From: Denticeps clupeoides | Lineage: Eukaryota; Chordata; Actinopteri; Clupeiformes; Denticipitidae | DNA length: 64,000 nt | Direction: 5' to 3' | Assembly (NCBI RefSeq): GCF_900700375.1 | Contig: NC_041712.1 | Location: forward strand, 19,675,280 to 19,739,279 | Shown: positions 42,535 through 53,684 of the stretch, one piece after another | Numbering within the stretch: the first letter of the stretch is position 1 | Layout of the letters: every line of letters begins with the position of its first letter | Translations under genes and position numbers: made by a program | The notes under the pieces: generated by a model | Told to the model about the DNA's origin: nothing | Database searches by the model: none | The model's input: the letters and a program-made list of their open reading frames with translations, nothing else

Positions 42535-43705
42535 TGCAAAATGTTGGTTTACAATGTTGAGCTACTGTGCCTACTGCTACATTTACTCCGTTGTGATGAA
42601 TAATGTAATAAAGATAGTCAATCAGGGCCCACTCCTGCTCCTCACTTGTTTTTAGTTTAACCAATAAATATGTCTTAAGCTAACACAAGACATAAATACA
42701 TGTTGCATTACTTTCTAAACTCGAACCTCTATATACCTCTTTGCTGAATTTAAAATAAAAACAACAAGAAAATAACCTGTATATAAATATTAATACACAC
42801 TTGTTTGTTTCACTTAGACTGACCCTTTTTCTCTAAGTGTGTTTAATTATGAGTTGTTATTTGTCTTCTTCATGATGGTGAGTGAACATTAACAGATGCT
42901 ATCCACTTTACTACAAAATTTAGTTCATGTAATTCTGTTGGGTTAATTGCCATAATTTTCAAAATCATTTTATTTTTTGTTGAAATACTGCACATAATTC
43001 AACTAAGTTCAGACAAAGATTTTTATACAGAGCAAATATACTGATGTCCTCAACAAAAAGTGTCAAATTGAACACTTTACAGGATTCAGTCTATAAAATC
43101 ATAAGAAGACAAGTGGCCTATATCAGCCTTGTTTTAATTTGAACCCAATATCTGCCCCTGGTTTACCTACTGTCTTTCTCTGTCTTTTTTTTTTCTGGCC
43201 TCCACTGCACAAGTGTGCCTGCTCTGTTGGTTTAGAATCATACAGTTGAAGATTAATTGTTAATTAGACATAACAAAATGTATCTTTACTGAAAAAATTG
43301 CCTCAGACAGTAAGAAAATATCGCTGCTTAGCAACAATAAAATAAGAAAAATCCCTTTTGCTGAAAATCACACTCAGCAATAAAAAGATGAAAAAAACCT
43401 GCCACAAAACTATTGCACAAGCATAACTAGTTACAATTATATTTTTTCATTATATTACGTCATGTTTTATAATTTAGGCTGTTAAGAGTCCTCTTTTAAA
43501 ATCTGCATATTTTACATATATCTGTGTAGCACACTTGGCAAAAATATTGAGAGCGGTGAACATTGATGAAGAGATGGAAATGGCCTCTAAAAGTGCAGGT
43601 GAGCAGCACAACATAGAAAATACACTCAGTTAAAATATGTGCAAAAGTGAGCTTTTCAACAGCAAACATATTAATCTGGAAAAAAAATAAATAAATGGCA
43701 AGTTT
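42535..43705. other. 3' flank of OR-10, copy of the OR-9 flank
   Basis: This matches 31480-32395 with indels, including an extra block at about 42640-42830 absent from the OR-9 side. No gene is seen. Confidence 0.65.
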
Positions 43706-44656
43706 TTACTTTATATTTGCTACACGGTTTCGGATGAGCAGTTTAATTAAGCGTTCTCTCAACTGTTTTGTGGTCAGACAGTAGGTGAGAGGATTGATGA
43801 GAGGAGGCAGCATGGCAGAAATAATCACCACAGCGTTGCGCTCGGTCAGCGTGAGCGTCACCCCGATCCTCGTCAGCAGGATGGACACCAGTTTGGGACC
43901 GTAGAAACTCGTACACACAATAATGTGCGAGATGCACGTGCTGAACATTTTCTTCCTGCTCTGTCTGTTCGCCAGCTTCAGGACGGTGACGATAATAACC
44001 ACATAAGTCAAGAAAATAAAACTAAAATGTCCCCCAAGTAGCCACAGAGATAAAATTACCGGGTAGAGGAAGTACGGTTCGGGGTTCACACATGCAGTCC
44101 TCAACAATGTAGCATAGTCACAGAAGACATATTTAATGAAAGGCTGACAGTATGGTAGGCTTCTGAGTGTAGTTACAAGTGGGATCACAACTGCTACTGC
44201 TATAAGCCAGGACAGCACAATGAGTTTGATTGTGCGGGAGTTTGTGAGGATGCTGTGGTACCTTAATGGGCTCATGATGGCAATCATGCGATCCAAAGCC
44301 ATTAAAGTCAACACTAAGCATTCTGTGGCATCTGCAACATGGTAAATTATCATTCTTGCAACACACGAAGTGAAAGATATTGTTTTCATCTCAGAAAGAA
44401 GCACTGAAATCATTGTTGGACTACATCCGGTGCTAAATAAAAAATCCACAATTGCTAAATTGCAAATTAGAATACACATTGGAGTATGCAAATGTCTGTC
44501 AGACACAATTAAGCTCACATTTGTGGTGGTGAAAATTAAAACAAGACAATATGTGATGAGGATGAGAGAACCAAGCAGCTTCTGATGAGAGAGGTGGTCG
44601 AAGCCAATTATGCTAAATTCAGATACGCTACTGACTGTTCCGTTTGCTGAGTTCAT
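43706..44656 (-). CDS. Olfactory receptor, subfamily 2, DRM motif (OR-10)
   Basis: The 316-residue receptor starts MNSANGTV at the ATG at 44656; the codon before it is GTG and is not part of the protein. A likely acceptor (accagcag) ends two bases before the ATG. DRM is at 122-124, and KKMFSTCISHIIVC and PPLINPLTYCL are present. It is almost identical to OR-9 except in the TM2-TM3 region (STGCSPTM, ARMIIYHVADATEC) and the SPLINP/PPLINP position. Flanks are shared with OR-9, which lies about 11 kb away with fossils in between. Confidence 0.94.
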   Translation of the reverse strand: MNSANGTVSSVSEFSIIGFDHLSHQKLLGSLILITYCLVLIFTTTNVSLIVSDRHLHTPMCILICNLAIVDFLFSTGCSPTMISVLLSEMKTISFTSCVARMIIYHVADATECLVLTLMALDRMIAIMSPLRYHSILTNSRTIKLIVLSWLIAVAVVIPLVTTLRSLPYCQPFIKYVFCDYATLLRTACVNPEPYFLYPVILSLWLLGGHFSFIFLTYVVIIVTVLKLANRQSRKKMFSTCISHIIVCTSFYGPKLVSILLTRIGVTLTLTERNAVVIISAMLPPLINPLTYCLTTKQLRERLIKLLIRNRVANIK

Positions 44657-45537
44657 CACTGCTGGTTCAAAAGAAAAAAAGGCCTACAACTTCATCTCCA
44701 CAAGTCCCTCACCTTCTAAATCCTCTTCATCCATTTACAAGCTTTTAAACCTTCCAGCTCTGTCCCCTGGGTCCACTGACAAACCAAAACGTTCCATTTT
44801 CCACCACAAATGTTCTAAGAAGTACTCACACTGTTGCCTGGTGCTGTAGGAATTTGTAGTATTTTTTGGATATTAAATAAAACACTCTTACATAAAAAGA
44901 AAAGGCATGTGATAAAGGCATGTGATAAAGTTTTTGATAAATTATTCGTTTAGGCACTTCAAACACCATGTACTCTCTGATTAACTGTATTACATTAGTT
45001 TGCGTCTTGTTCTTGTTGTGATATTTGTGGGTAATATAGTAATCTTTGTTGGTCTCTGGGCTCATACAGACACAGAGACTTGAAGCAAAGTGGGACAAGC
45101 AGTGAAGTTGGAGAAATATACAGTACCGCTATTAATAAACCGCTTTCATTTAATTAATTTAATTAATTAATTTTGTAGTGTTTATGGCATGCGTTGTCAT
45201 AAACATGTCCAGAGGCACAGGTCTACAACATTGTGAAAAGTGGTGATTTCAAATAACATTAAACACAATGGCACAATGGCCAGTAACACACAAGCCAAAA
45301 GCCTATATGGGGTCAATGAACAAGGGAGCATGGAAAATGGGAACTTAAATTAGAGTGCTGATCAACTCCAACCAAATAGTCTGAACTTGTTGGCCATAAT
45401 GACCCTGATTCATTGAGGTGGTGCCACCTGGTGAGCCAGGGGCAGCATGGCATCAAAGAGACAGACAACAGGCCATTTATTTACAGCCCTACCTTTTTGC
45501 TCTATATGTTGTTTTCTTTTTGTGACACAATAAAATT
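44657..45537. other. Upstream flank of OR-10 and unassigned DNA
   Basis: The first 130 bases resemble the other subfamily 2 upstream flanks (cttttaaaccttccagctct). The rest is AT-rich with no recognised gene. Confidence 0.45.
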
Positions 45538-45900
45538 GTCATGGCTGCTGTTCCGCCCCCACAGGGGACATGCAGCCACCCCCGAGGTTGACAAACCCAG
45601 AAGTGAACCTAACAGTGGACGGCGTTCTGCATAAAGACCCACCACTCCTGCAGTAAGGACGCGGCAGTAAGTCGTTCATGTTCTTGACTCTCCTTGACTG
45701 ATTGCCTTATTTGACCTTGATTCCTGGTTTATCCTTGTCTGCTCTCATCTGCTCCCGATGACCTCTGACACGCTACGTCCCTGACCATTCTCCTTTCTCT
45801 GCTTATGACATCCCAAGCCCATCTGGTACTGACCGTTTCTGCCTGACCATTCTCTAGCCTGCTGCTCCTTTCTGCAACTACACCACAGGAAATCCTACTT
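45538..45900 (+). mobile_element. Possible Gypsy-like LTR fragment
   Basis: A block starting TGTCATGGCTG, with a ttgactgattgccttattt middle and a catctgctcccgatgacctc part, is laid out like the LTR-like blocks at 19725 and 25370. Its right end is not clear. Confidence 0.35.
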
Positions 45901-45949
45901 CAGGATTAGTCTGCACTGGTTCCGTCTCCCTCCGTGGAGCAAGCCCACA

Positions 45950-47679
45950 CAAACTCACTCCTGCCTGAGAGTGCTGGCATCCCCGCTCTACCTGTTCGGC
46001 TGTACTCACTCCAAGCATTGGCACTCTTTCAGCCCTGCTCATCCCACCAGACTCTCTCGGTCTCTCTTGGTAGGTCACAGGGTTGAGCCAGCTGAGGATC
46101 CAAAATGTACCAAGTGGACAGCTTGTGAGACAGTTCACGGTCCCCCACCCTGTAACGCCGCTGCGTCGGAGTGAACCTATCTCAAAAGAAGCAGCACGAG
46201 TGTAGTTACTGATCCCAACTGCATTGAGACAGGACAACACTAGCACCCACATTAGACGTGTCCACTTTCACGATAAACAGACGTGCAGGATGTTGAAGGA
46301 CAGGTGCAGTAGTGAAGAAGTGACACAGGGACTTGACAGCATGGATGGCAGCAGGAGTCATGAGGAAGGGTTGTGCAAAAGGGTTTCTTGAGAGCTGTGA
46401 GTGGTGCTACGACTGCACTGTAGCCACGGATGAAGCGTCGATAGAAATTCGCAAACTCAAGGAACCGTTGCAGCTTTTTCAGCGTCATGGGTAGGGGCCA
46501 CGACACCACTGCTTCGAGTTTCTTTGGCTCCATGGCCACACTCAAGTGGCAAGATGGTGAAACCCAGGAACATGGTGGAGCACTGGTGGAAAGCACAATT
46601 TAAGTCCTCTTTAGTCAGAAAGCACAATCCCAGCATGTCATGTAGGGTGTTTTTTGATGAACTCCTGGAAAACAGTGGGTGCGTTACAAAGCCCAAAGGG
46701 AATGAATAGTAACTCGATGTGTCTGGTGGCAGTGATGAGGGCTGTTTTCAACTCGTCACCGTTTCAGAAGCCAATAAGGTTATTGTCAGAGCAGAGGTCT
46801 AGCTTAGTGAAATAGGTATCACCCGAGAGGGCAGTGTTGGTGAGGGGCAGAGGTGTCCAGTTTTTAATGGTGATTTTATTGAGTCCTCAGATGTCAATAC
46901 AGGGCCTTAACCCACCATCCTTCTTGGAAACAAAGAAGAACCCTGCTGTGGCTGGTGAAATGGATGGTCTGATGGTGCCATTCTGAAGGGCCTCTGCCAC
47001 GAACTGCTCCAAGGCCATGTGCTCTTTCTTGGACAATGAATAGAGGTGTCCATAGAGGGGGGGTTTAGGGTAGTTCCCAACAGCAGATCAATGGCCATGT
47101 CACCTGGCCGATGAGGTGCAGCCTTGGACAGACTGAAGACGGCAGCCAGGTCATGGTAGCAGGTAGGGATGATGTCGATGGGAGGGATGCAGAGGAGTAG
47201 GTGCCGGGTTGGTTAATCTTGGATGTCCGTGGTTGGATGCAGTGATGATGGCAATGCACTCTCTATTCCAACACCACGCCAGACAACCAGGGCAGGTGGG
47301 GTTTGTAGAGATCCAGCCAGGGGAAGCCCAGGAGAAGTGGTGAAGTGCTGATGTTGGTAATCAGGAAGTGCATGCCCTCGACATGGGCCTCTAGGCGGAG
47401 CCCAAGGGTGACAGTGCGATAGGTGATGGGGCCAGAGGTGACAGATCGTCCATCCACAGAGGTGATGGTTGACGGCGTCAGCAGTGGTTCGATCGGAATC
47501 CGGTTTCGCTGAATAAAGGCATGATCAATGAAATTGGCATGGATGGTTTGACTCCAGGGCTGCCAATAGGGTGAGTCAGGTAGAGGTGGGTTGGTGACGG
47601 TGGAAAAAGGTGCCCAGCTGAATTTGCCACACCGATCAGCTGGGGAGTGTGTTTCCCGGTCGAATCGAGCAGATAGCAT
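45950..47679 (-). mobile_element. Ty3/Gypsy pol fossil (protease and reverse transcriptase)
   Basis: Reverse-strand pieces read as a Gypsy aspartic-protease region (47263-47679, containing NFIDHAFI and LLGFPWL) and then parts of reverse transcriptase (about 46250-47260). It is broken in many places, with no LTR of its own bounded. A SINE abuts at 47684. Confidence 0.75.
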
Positions 47680-47683
47680 GATG

Positions 47684-47830
47684 GGGCAGTCGTGGCCTAG
47701 CGGTAAAGGAAGTGGCCCTGTAATCAGAAGGTTGTCGGTTCAAATCCCGATCCGTCAAGGTGCCACTGAGGTGCCACTGAGCAAAGCACCGTCCCCACAC
47801 ACTGCTTCCCGGGTGCCTGTCATGGCATGT
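47684..47830 (+). repeat. tRNA-derived SINE (type S), 5' part
   Basis: The A box (gtggcctagcggtaaagga) and B box (ggttgtcggttcaaatccc) are followed by the caaagcaccgtccccacac body; the tail is cut off at about 47825. Confidence 0.85.
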
Positions 47831-48948
47831 GCCTGGGCCTGTCTAGTGGTGAAGGTGGTGGTCAGAGAGTCTGGTGCACAGAACTGGTTGGGTTGGTTGT
47901 TCTCGGATGGGCCAGCAGGTGGTGATTCGGAGCTTCAAATGTGCTGGGCATCTCCCGGCTGACCATTTCACTGCAAATCCTGAGGGCCAGACCTTCATAG
48001 AAGATCATCTGGAGGGCATGGGTGTTTCTAAATTTGGAAACAGTCCAATTTGGACTGTGGAAAAACCCTGGCGCAGATTTCACTTTAATATAAATGTAAA
48101 ATGCATGGCAATGCATCTAGAGAAATGGGCAATTTGGAAGTGTATGAAGTGTCCATGACTTATGTCTTCATGGGTGCATAAGGGCAATGCATTTCTACTC
48201 TAGACTGACAGCTCAGTAGCATTAATTGTTGTGTTGGCCTTACCTCTGTAAAAGAGCCGATTAATCAAGGCTACATACAGCATATATAGATCTTTAAATC
48301 TGGTGGTGTTTTTACATTAGCGATCTTTTAAATTTGTCAGTTTTTAAATAACTACCCAGTAAATTTCTATTTTACCGAATATAAAAGGAATCTAAGTAGA
48401 AGCTGATAAATCAAGAGCCTTGTAGCAGGTGTTTTCTTGTGTTTAGTGATTTATGTAAGAATTTTTTTTATGAAGCACACTGAGGTTTAGAAACACCCCC
48501 TTATTCATTCATTCAAGATTACTGAGGGTGTAGTCATATAAATAATAAATAATAAGCAAGAAAATATTGCAACATTTGTTTTTTTTTATACATTTTTGTC
48601 ATAAACCTAATTTTGCCACATATGACACCCAACAGTAAAACATGCAAAAATATCCAACAAATCCATATCCAACATATCACATTGTTAGAAAAATGAAATA
48701 GCATTTGAAGGCAATATGTGATCTGAAAATTCGGGAAAATATGAAAAGGCCTAAACATTTCTGCTGAAAGGAATTTGGTTTTTAAATGTGGATATGTTCT
48801 GTACACTTGGCAAAATCTTTGATAGTGGTGACCAGTGATAAAGTGATAGAAATAACCCCAAAACATGCAGATCATTGAGAATACAGGAACTTTTCAATCT
48901 GTAGTAACATCAGACTGATTCGTTCAATAAAAAAAAAGAAAGTTTTGA
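47831..48948. other. Spacer 3' of OR-11
   Basis: Bases 47831-48130 may be further Gypsy interior. The rest is AT-rich, partly similar to the flanks of OR-9 and OR-10 (cacttggcaaaatctttgat). No gene is seen. Confidence 0.45.
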
Positions 48949-49899
48949 TTATTTTACTGAGGCTACACGGTTTCGGGTGAGCAGTTTAATTAAGCGTTCT
49001 CTCAACTGTTTTGTGGTCAGACAGTAGGTGAAAGGATTGATGAGAGGAGGCAGCATGGCAGCAATAGTCACCACAGCGTTGCGCTCGGTCAGCGTGAGCG
49101 CCACCCCGATCCTCGTCAGCAGGATGGACACCAGTTTGGGACCGTAGAAACTCATACACACAATAATGTGCGAGATGCACGTGCTGAACATTTTCTTCCT
49201 GCTCTGTCTGTTCGCCAGCCTCAGGACGGTGACGATAATAACCACATAAGTCAAGAAAATAAAACTAAAATGTCCCCCAAGTAGCCACAGAGATAAAATC
49301 ACCGGGTAGAGGAAGTACGGTTCGGGGTTCACACATGCAGTCCTCAACAATGTAGCATAGTCACAGAAGACATATTTAATGAAAGGCTGACAGTATGGTA
49401 GGCTTCTGATTGTAGTTATAAGTGGGATCAGAACTCCCATTGCTAAGAGCCAGGACAGCACAATAAGAATAATTGTACGTGAGTTTGTGAGGATGCTGTG
49501 GTACCTTAATGGACTGATGATGGCAATCATGCGATCCAAAGCCATTAAAGTCAACGCCAAGCATTCTGTGACATCTGCAACATGGTGAATGTACATTCTT
49601 GCCACACACGAAGTGAGAGATATTGTTTTAATCTCCGAAAGAAGCACTGAAATCATTATCGGACTACAGCTGGTGCTAAATATAATATCCACAATTGATA
49701 AATTGCATATTAAAATACACATCGGTGTATGCAAATGTCGGTCAGACACAATTAAGCTCAAATTGGTGGTGGTACAAATTAAAACAAGAAAATATGTGAT
49801 GATGATGAGAGAACCAATCAGCTTCTGATGAGAGAGGTGGTCGAATCCGATGATGGTCAATTCGGACACGCTACTGACTGTTCCATTTGCTGGGTTCAT
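48949..49899 (-). CDS. Olfactory receptor, subfamily 2, DRM motif, mosaic (OR-11)
   Basis: This 316-residue receptor starts MNPANGTV, with an acceptor-like tctggtag two bases before the ATG. DRM is at 122-124, and KKMFSTCISHIIVC and PPLINPFTYCL are present. From TM2 to TM4 it follows OR-7 and OR-8 (MYIHHVADVTECLALT, AMGVLIPLITTIRSL). From the second extracellular loop to TM6 it follows OR-9 and OR-10 (PFIKYVFCDYATLLRTACV). At the very end it returns to the OR-7/OR-8 form (RNRVASVK). I infer gene conversion. The frame is open and presumably functional. It is the last receptor of the cluster. Confidence 0.93.
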   Translation of the reverse strand: MNPANGTVSSVSELTIIGFDHLSHQKLIGSLIIITYFLVLICTTTNLSLIVSDRHLHTPMCILICNLSIVDIIFSTSCSPIMISVLLSEIKTISLTSCVARMYIHHVADVTECLALTLMALDRMIAIISPLRYHSILTNSRTIILIVLSWLLAMGVLIPLITTIRSLPYCQPFIKYVFCDYATLLRTACVNPEPYFLYPVILSLWLLGGHFSFIFLTYVVIIVTVLRLANRQSRKKMFSTCISHIIVCMSFYGPKLVSILLTRIGVALTLTERNAVVTIAAMLPPLINPFTYCLTTKQLRERLIKLLTRNRVASVK

Positions 49900-50227
49900 C
49901 GCTACCAGATTAAGGTTCAGCAGAAATAAGACTGAAAACCTATAGAGCCCATAATCTTCATCCAGTCTAAATCTTCATCATTGGTTCACAAGCATTTATA
50001 CCTTCCAGCTCTGTCCCTTGTGAACACAAATTATTCAAATTTAGCATACAATGCAGATGATTGGTAGCTTGATGAGTATGGAATATAGATATTCTCTGAG
50101 TGACATGAGTGAGTGAGCGACTATGTGAGTGATTGAGAAAGTAAGTGAGAGAGTGAGTGAGGGATTGAATGAGAGAGAAAAAGACAGATTAAGTGAGTGA
50201 GTGGGTGGGTGAGTGAGAGAGTAAGTG
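49900..50227 (+). repeat. Upstream flank of OR-11 and a GAGT-type simple repeat
   Basis: Bases 49900-50010 resemble the other subfamily 2 upstream flanks (atttataccttccagctctg). Bases 50095-50227 are an impure gagt/gtga tetranucleotide repeat. Confidence 0.7.
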
Positions 50228-50310
50228 AGTTAAATGTAGAGAACACATTTCACTGTGTGCACCGTGTGCTGTGCTGCTGTGTATCACAATGACATTTACT
50301 TTAGTTTATA
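50228..50310 (+). repeat. tRNA-derived SINE (type S), tail fragment
   Basis: The tail segment aacacatttcactgtgtgca through tgctgtgctgctgtgtatca matches the 3' end of the SINE at 5601. Confidence 0.7.
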
Positions 50311-50534
50311 TGGGCCTTTAACACAGTTTAAGTTTAATTTTTGTTTGTTACATGTTTCAGCGTTTCATATGTGTGTGTGTGCTTTTCACCTGTATCTGTG
50401 TGAGCATTTCATATGTGTGTGCGTGTGTTTTCAGTAGTATAAATGCATGTTTGTCAGTTTCATTTGTGATGTGTGTGTGTTTCACATGGTTTGTGAAACA
50501 AAAGTCTTAAATATTTCCTAAACGGCCCCTCATA

Positions 50535-50737
50535 GTAAATGAGTGAGAGTGAGAGTTAGTGAGTGAGTGACAGAGTAAATGAGTGAGTGACAGAGTAAAT
50601 GAGTGAGTGTGTGAGAGAGTAAGTGAATGAGAGGGTGGGTGAGTGACAGAGTAAATGAGTGAGTGAGAGAGAAAGCACGTGAGAGAGTGAGTGAGTGAGT
50701 GAGTGAGTGAGTGAGTAAATGAGAGAGTGAGTGTGTG
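50535..50737 (+). repeat. Tetranucleotide repeat (gagt)n
   Basis: The impure array of gagtgagt units is interspersed with agagtaaatgagtgagtg motifs. The purest stretch is 50684-50715. Confidence 0.85.
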
Positions 50738-50740
50738 CAT

Positions 50741-52034
50741 TTTGACTTTCACTACTCAGCCATGAAATAATACAAATGCAGTTCCATGCGAAAGTGTTGC
50801 ACCCTTGTTTGTCTGTTACTATGAATACCTATGAAAGCAGAAGATCAACTGAAAGTTCTCAATTTCAGCTTTGGGTATTGTTATTATTATTATTTGCTTA
50901 ATTTTTACACTTACACACTCACAATTATTTTTTCAAAAAAAAATTTTCATGCCATTGAACATGTCATTCAGGCCTTGTTTTTATCCATGCTTTTCCCTCG
51001 ATGTTGTTGAGTGACAGAACTCTCTGGGGTCAGCTTCACCACATCAGAGGTGCCTGGTTGACGTGTCCCCCTCTGAGGGACAATTAAAGGAGGTCATCAC
51101 CACCTGAGCCTGGGGGTTGGTTACTGAGCACTCGCACAAACAGCAGTGAGGAGGGATCTTTCTAAATGATCTCCCAAGTGTTTCAGTTGCTGTCAGCAAA
51201 AGAAAGAGATAACATGTTGTCAAACTAAAGCGTCTCCAAAACAAACTTACCATGAGTCAAAAATGTGTCCGCCATGGTTAGTATTGCGCTTATATCAACA
51301 TTTATCTGATATTATACCACCAAGCCCATGGATAGTGTTATCAAAGGCTATGTGATCTTTTGGGACACTAGATTGAAAAAAAAGTGCCCTGCCTGGGGAC
51401 ATATGAGGGGCCATTTCAACATAACTAGTTTTGAAATGGCCCAGGTCAATCATGAGATTTGACCTCACCACGGCCTTGGTCCAAAGGTCACATTTGTCTA
51501 TACAGTTTGTTTTCATGTAAAATTAGTATTACAGTTGGTTACTGTTAACCTTTGCTCTTGGGGCAATTAATCCCAGAGCAAATGACTTATTTTTATTAAT
51601 TATTAAAACTCCTGCTGTCTAATGGCAGTTTGGGAATTGTGAGGCTGTACGATAATTTGGGTGTGGGAATAGGCTTCCTTTTGGGAGATGCTATTAACTG
51701 AGCTGTTTCTGAACCTTTAATGTACAGTGCAATAAACAATTATCAAAATGTTATATCTGCAAAATCAGTTCATTATGCAACACTATCCACTTCTTGCTTT
51801 TGCAGTCACCTCAACTGCGGTGCATGTAAAATTTAAGTTAACTGCATATAGTATAGCTTTATTGAGGCCTATACCATATGCCGCTGCTATGACAAATACA
51901 GAAAACAACGTCATTGTGAAACTAAGGACGCAGGTGATGATGTGAAATATATTACATATTAAAGCTTTGTATTGTGCTCTTGCATTTCAATGCTGGTGCC
52001 GTTTTTACTAAATTACCTTTACCTACGAACTCAA
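50741..52034. other. Unassigned intergenic DNA
   Basis: I see no gene. The segment around 51040-51240 is less AT-rich, but its reading frames have no recognisable content. Confidence 0.4.
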
Positions 52035-52175
52035 ACTTGTGTGGGTTTGCATGCACCCCCCCATGTCAGTGTGAATTCCTCCCACAGGCCTGCATGCTAG
52101 AAGACTCTAGGCCATCCCAGGATAGACCCCACCGCTCATGACCTTAATGGGGATTTATTGGAAGCGAGTGAGTGA
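52035..52175 (+). repeat. SINE/LINE tail fragment
   Basis: Phrases such as gaattcctcccacaggcctg, ggatagaccccaccgctcat and a gagtgagtga end are typical of the 3' half of a common fish short repeat. Confidence 0.5.
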
Positions 52176-52305
52176 AGGAAAATCCCTCTGCATGACATCT
52201 GATGTTAAAAATTAATTCTGGATGCCTGACCATGACCAACATCAACACTGTTCTCAGCCATTTGCCCAACTGTTTGTGTTTTTAGACTAAATGGATAAAA
52301 GCAGG

Positions 52306-52619
52306 TGTCAGGATTGACTGCAGCTGGGCTCATCGCCTGTGCCCAATCCGGACAGCGCATAAAAGCCGAAGATTTCTGCCCCTTCGGGAGCGACGCCATT
52401 TTAGTGGACTCGGCTTAGTGTACTTTGGTGAATGTGTTATGTTTTGAGTTCTGGCAATCGCCACACGCCTGCGGGCTAGTTTAAGTTGATCCCCTTTATT
52501 CCTGTTTTTGGCCACCGTGCCGTCGTTTATTTGTATTTATTGTTTATTTCTAATAAAACCCCTTTGCCAGCATGTCCCGCCTCTGCGCTTCCTTCCCCCG
52601 TCAGCTCGCCAGCGTGACA
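52306..52619 (+). mobile_element. Solo LTR, family A
   Basis: The 314-bp block runs TGTCAGGATTGACTG...GCGTGACA with perfect target duplication GCAGG (52301-52305 and 52620-52624). It is closest to the LTR at 22644-22945. A fossil of moderate age. Confidence 0.9.
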
Positions 52620-52684
52620 GCAGGTATATATAATTATTGAAAACATAGAAGCTCTGTTGTCCTGATTGCTGGGTATACTGGTAA

Positions 52685-53684
52685 ATGTAAAGCTCTAGAT
52701 CTGAATGAATGAAATATTCTTATTAAATACTTTGTCCTTTACATAGTTGAATATGCTGACAACAAAATTAAACAAAATATTGATGAAAATAAAATGTATC
52801 AATCCATGAAGGTCTGGCGTTTGAGTCACACTCAAAATTAAAGTGGAAAAAAGAACTACAAGCTGATCCAACCTTGATGTAATGTCCTCAATACAAGTGA
52901 AAATGAGGCCCAGTTGTGTGTGTGTCCCACGTGCCTGTATGTCCTCCCTACAATGCCTGGACCTGCTCCTGATGAGGTGGCGGATGGTCTCCTGAGGGAT
53001 CTCCTCCTAGACCTGGACTAAAGTATCTGCACCAGCATATGGTCTCACAGGGGGTCTGAGGATCTCATCTCGGTATGTAATAGCAGTTAGGTTACCTCTG
53101 GTGAGCCTAACCCCCCTACAGGAATACCACCCCACACATTACTGGCCAAACGGTCATGCTGGAGGATGCTGCAGGCAGCAGAACGTTCTCCACAGCGTCA
53201 CATGTGCTCAGTGTGAACCTGCTTTCATCTGTGAAGAGCACAGGGCGCCAGGGGTGAATTTGCCATTCTTGTTGTTCTCTGGCTGAAAGCACAACCCCCA
53301 CCTGTATATGTCGCCCCTCATACCACCCTCATGGAGTCTGTTTCTGACTATTTGAGCAGAGGCGGAGGTACTGGTCCTGCTGCTGGATTGTTGCCCTCCT
53401 ATGGCCTCCTCCGCATCTCCTGATGTACTCGGCTGTCTCTTGGTAGCACCTCTGGACACTACGCTGACAGACACATCAAACCATCTTGCCACAGCCCGCA
53501 TTGATGTGCCATCCTGGATGAGCTGCAGTACCTGAGCCAGTTATGTGGGCTGTAGACTCTGTCTCATGCTACCACTAAAGTGAAATGTGGACGTCCTAAG
53601 TGGACAGTTTGATTTCATGGAAATGTAATTAACTTGGAGTTAAATTGTGTTGTTTAAGTGTTCCCTTTATTTTTTTGAGCTGTT
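52685..53684 (-). mobile_element. Tc1/mariner-like transposon with a decayed transposase
   Basis: The right end (gtgttccctttatttttttg) is the terminal motif of a common teleost Tc1/mariner element. On the reverse strand, pieces of its transposase are readable: a helix-turn-helix part (MRAVARWF..SVSVVSR), IVRNRLHEGGM, and the box VLFTDESRFTLS, which carries a catalytic aspartate. Large internal parts of the frame are missing and it is frameshifted, so it is dead. The left end (tattcttattaaatactttg) is also present. Confidence 0.85.

Noticed and set aside
44657-44659. Extra initial residue before MNSANGTV in OR-10
   Set aside because: The codon is GTG; the ATG is the next codon and matches the sister genes.
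50500-50752. CRISPR-like array in the GAGT repeat
   Set aside because: It is a degenerate tetranucleotide repeat with no unique spacers of constant length, in a vertebrate genome.
50507-50752. An 81-codon frame rich in SLTHSLTH
   Set aside because: It is only the translation of the GAGT repeat in reverse.
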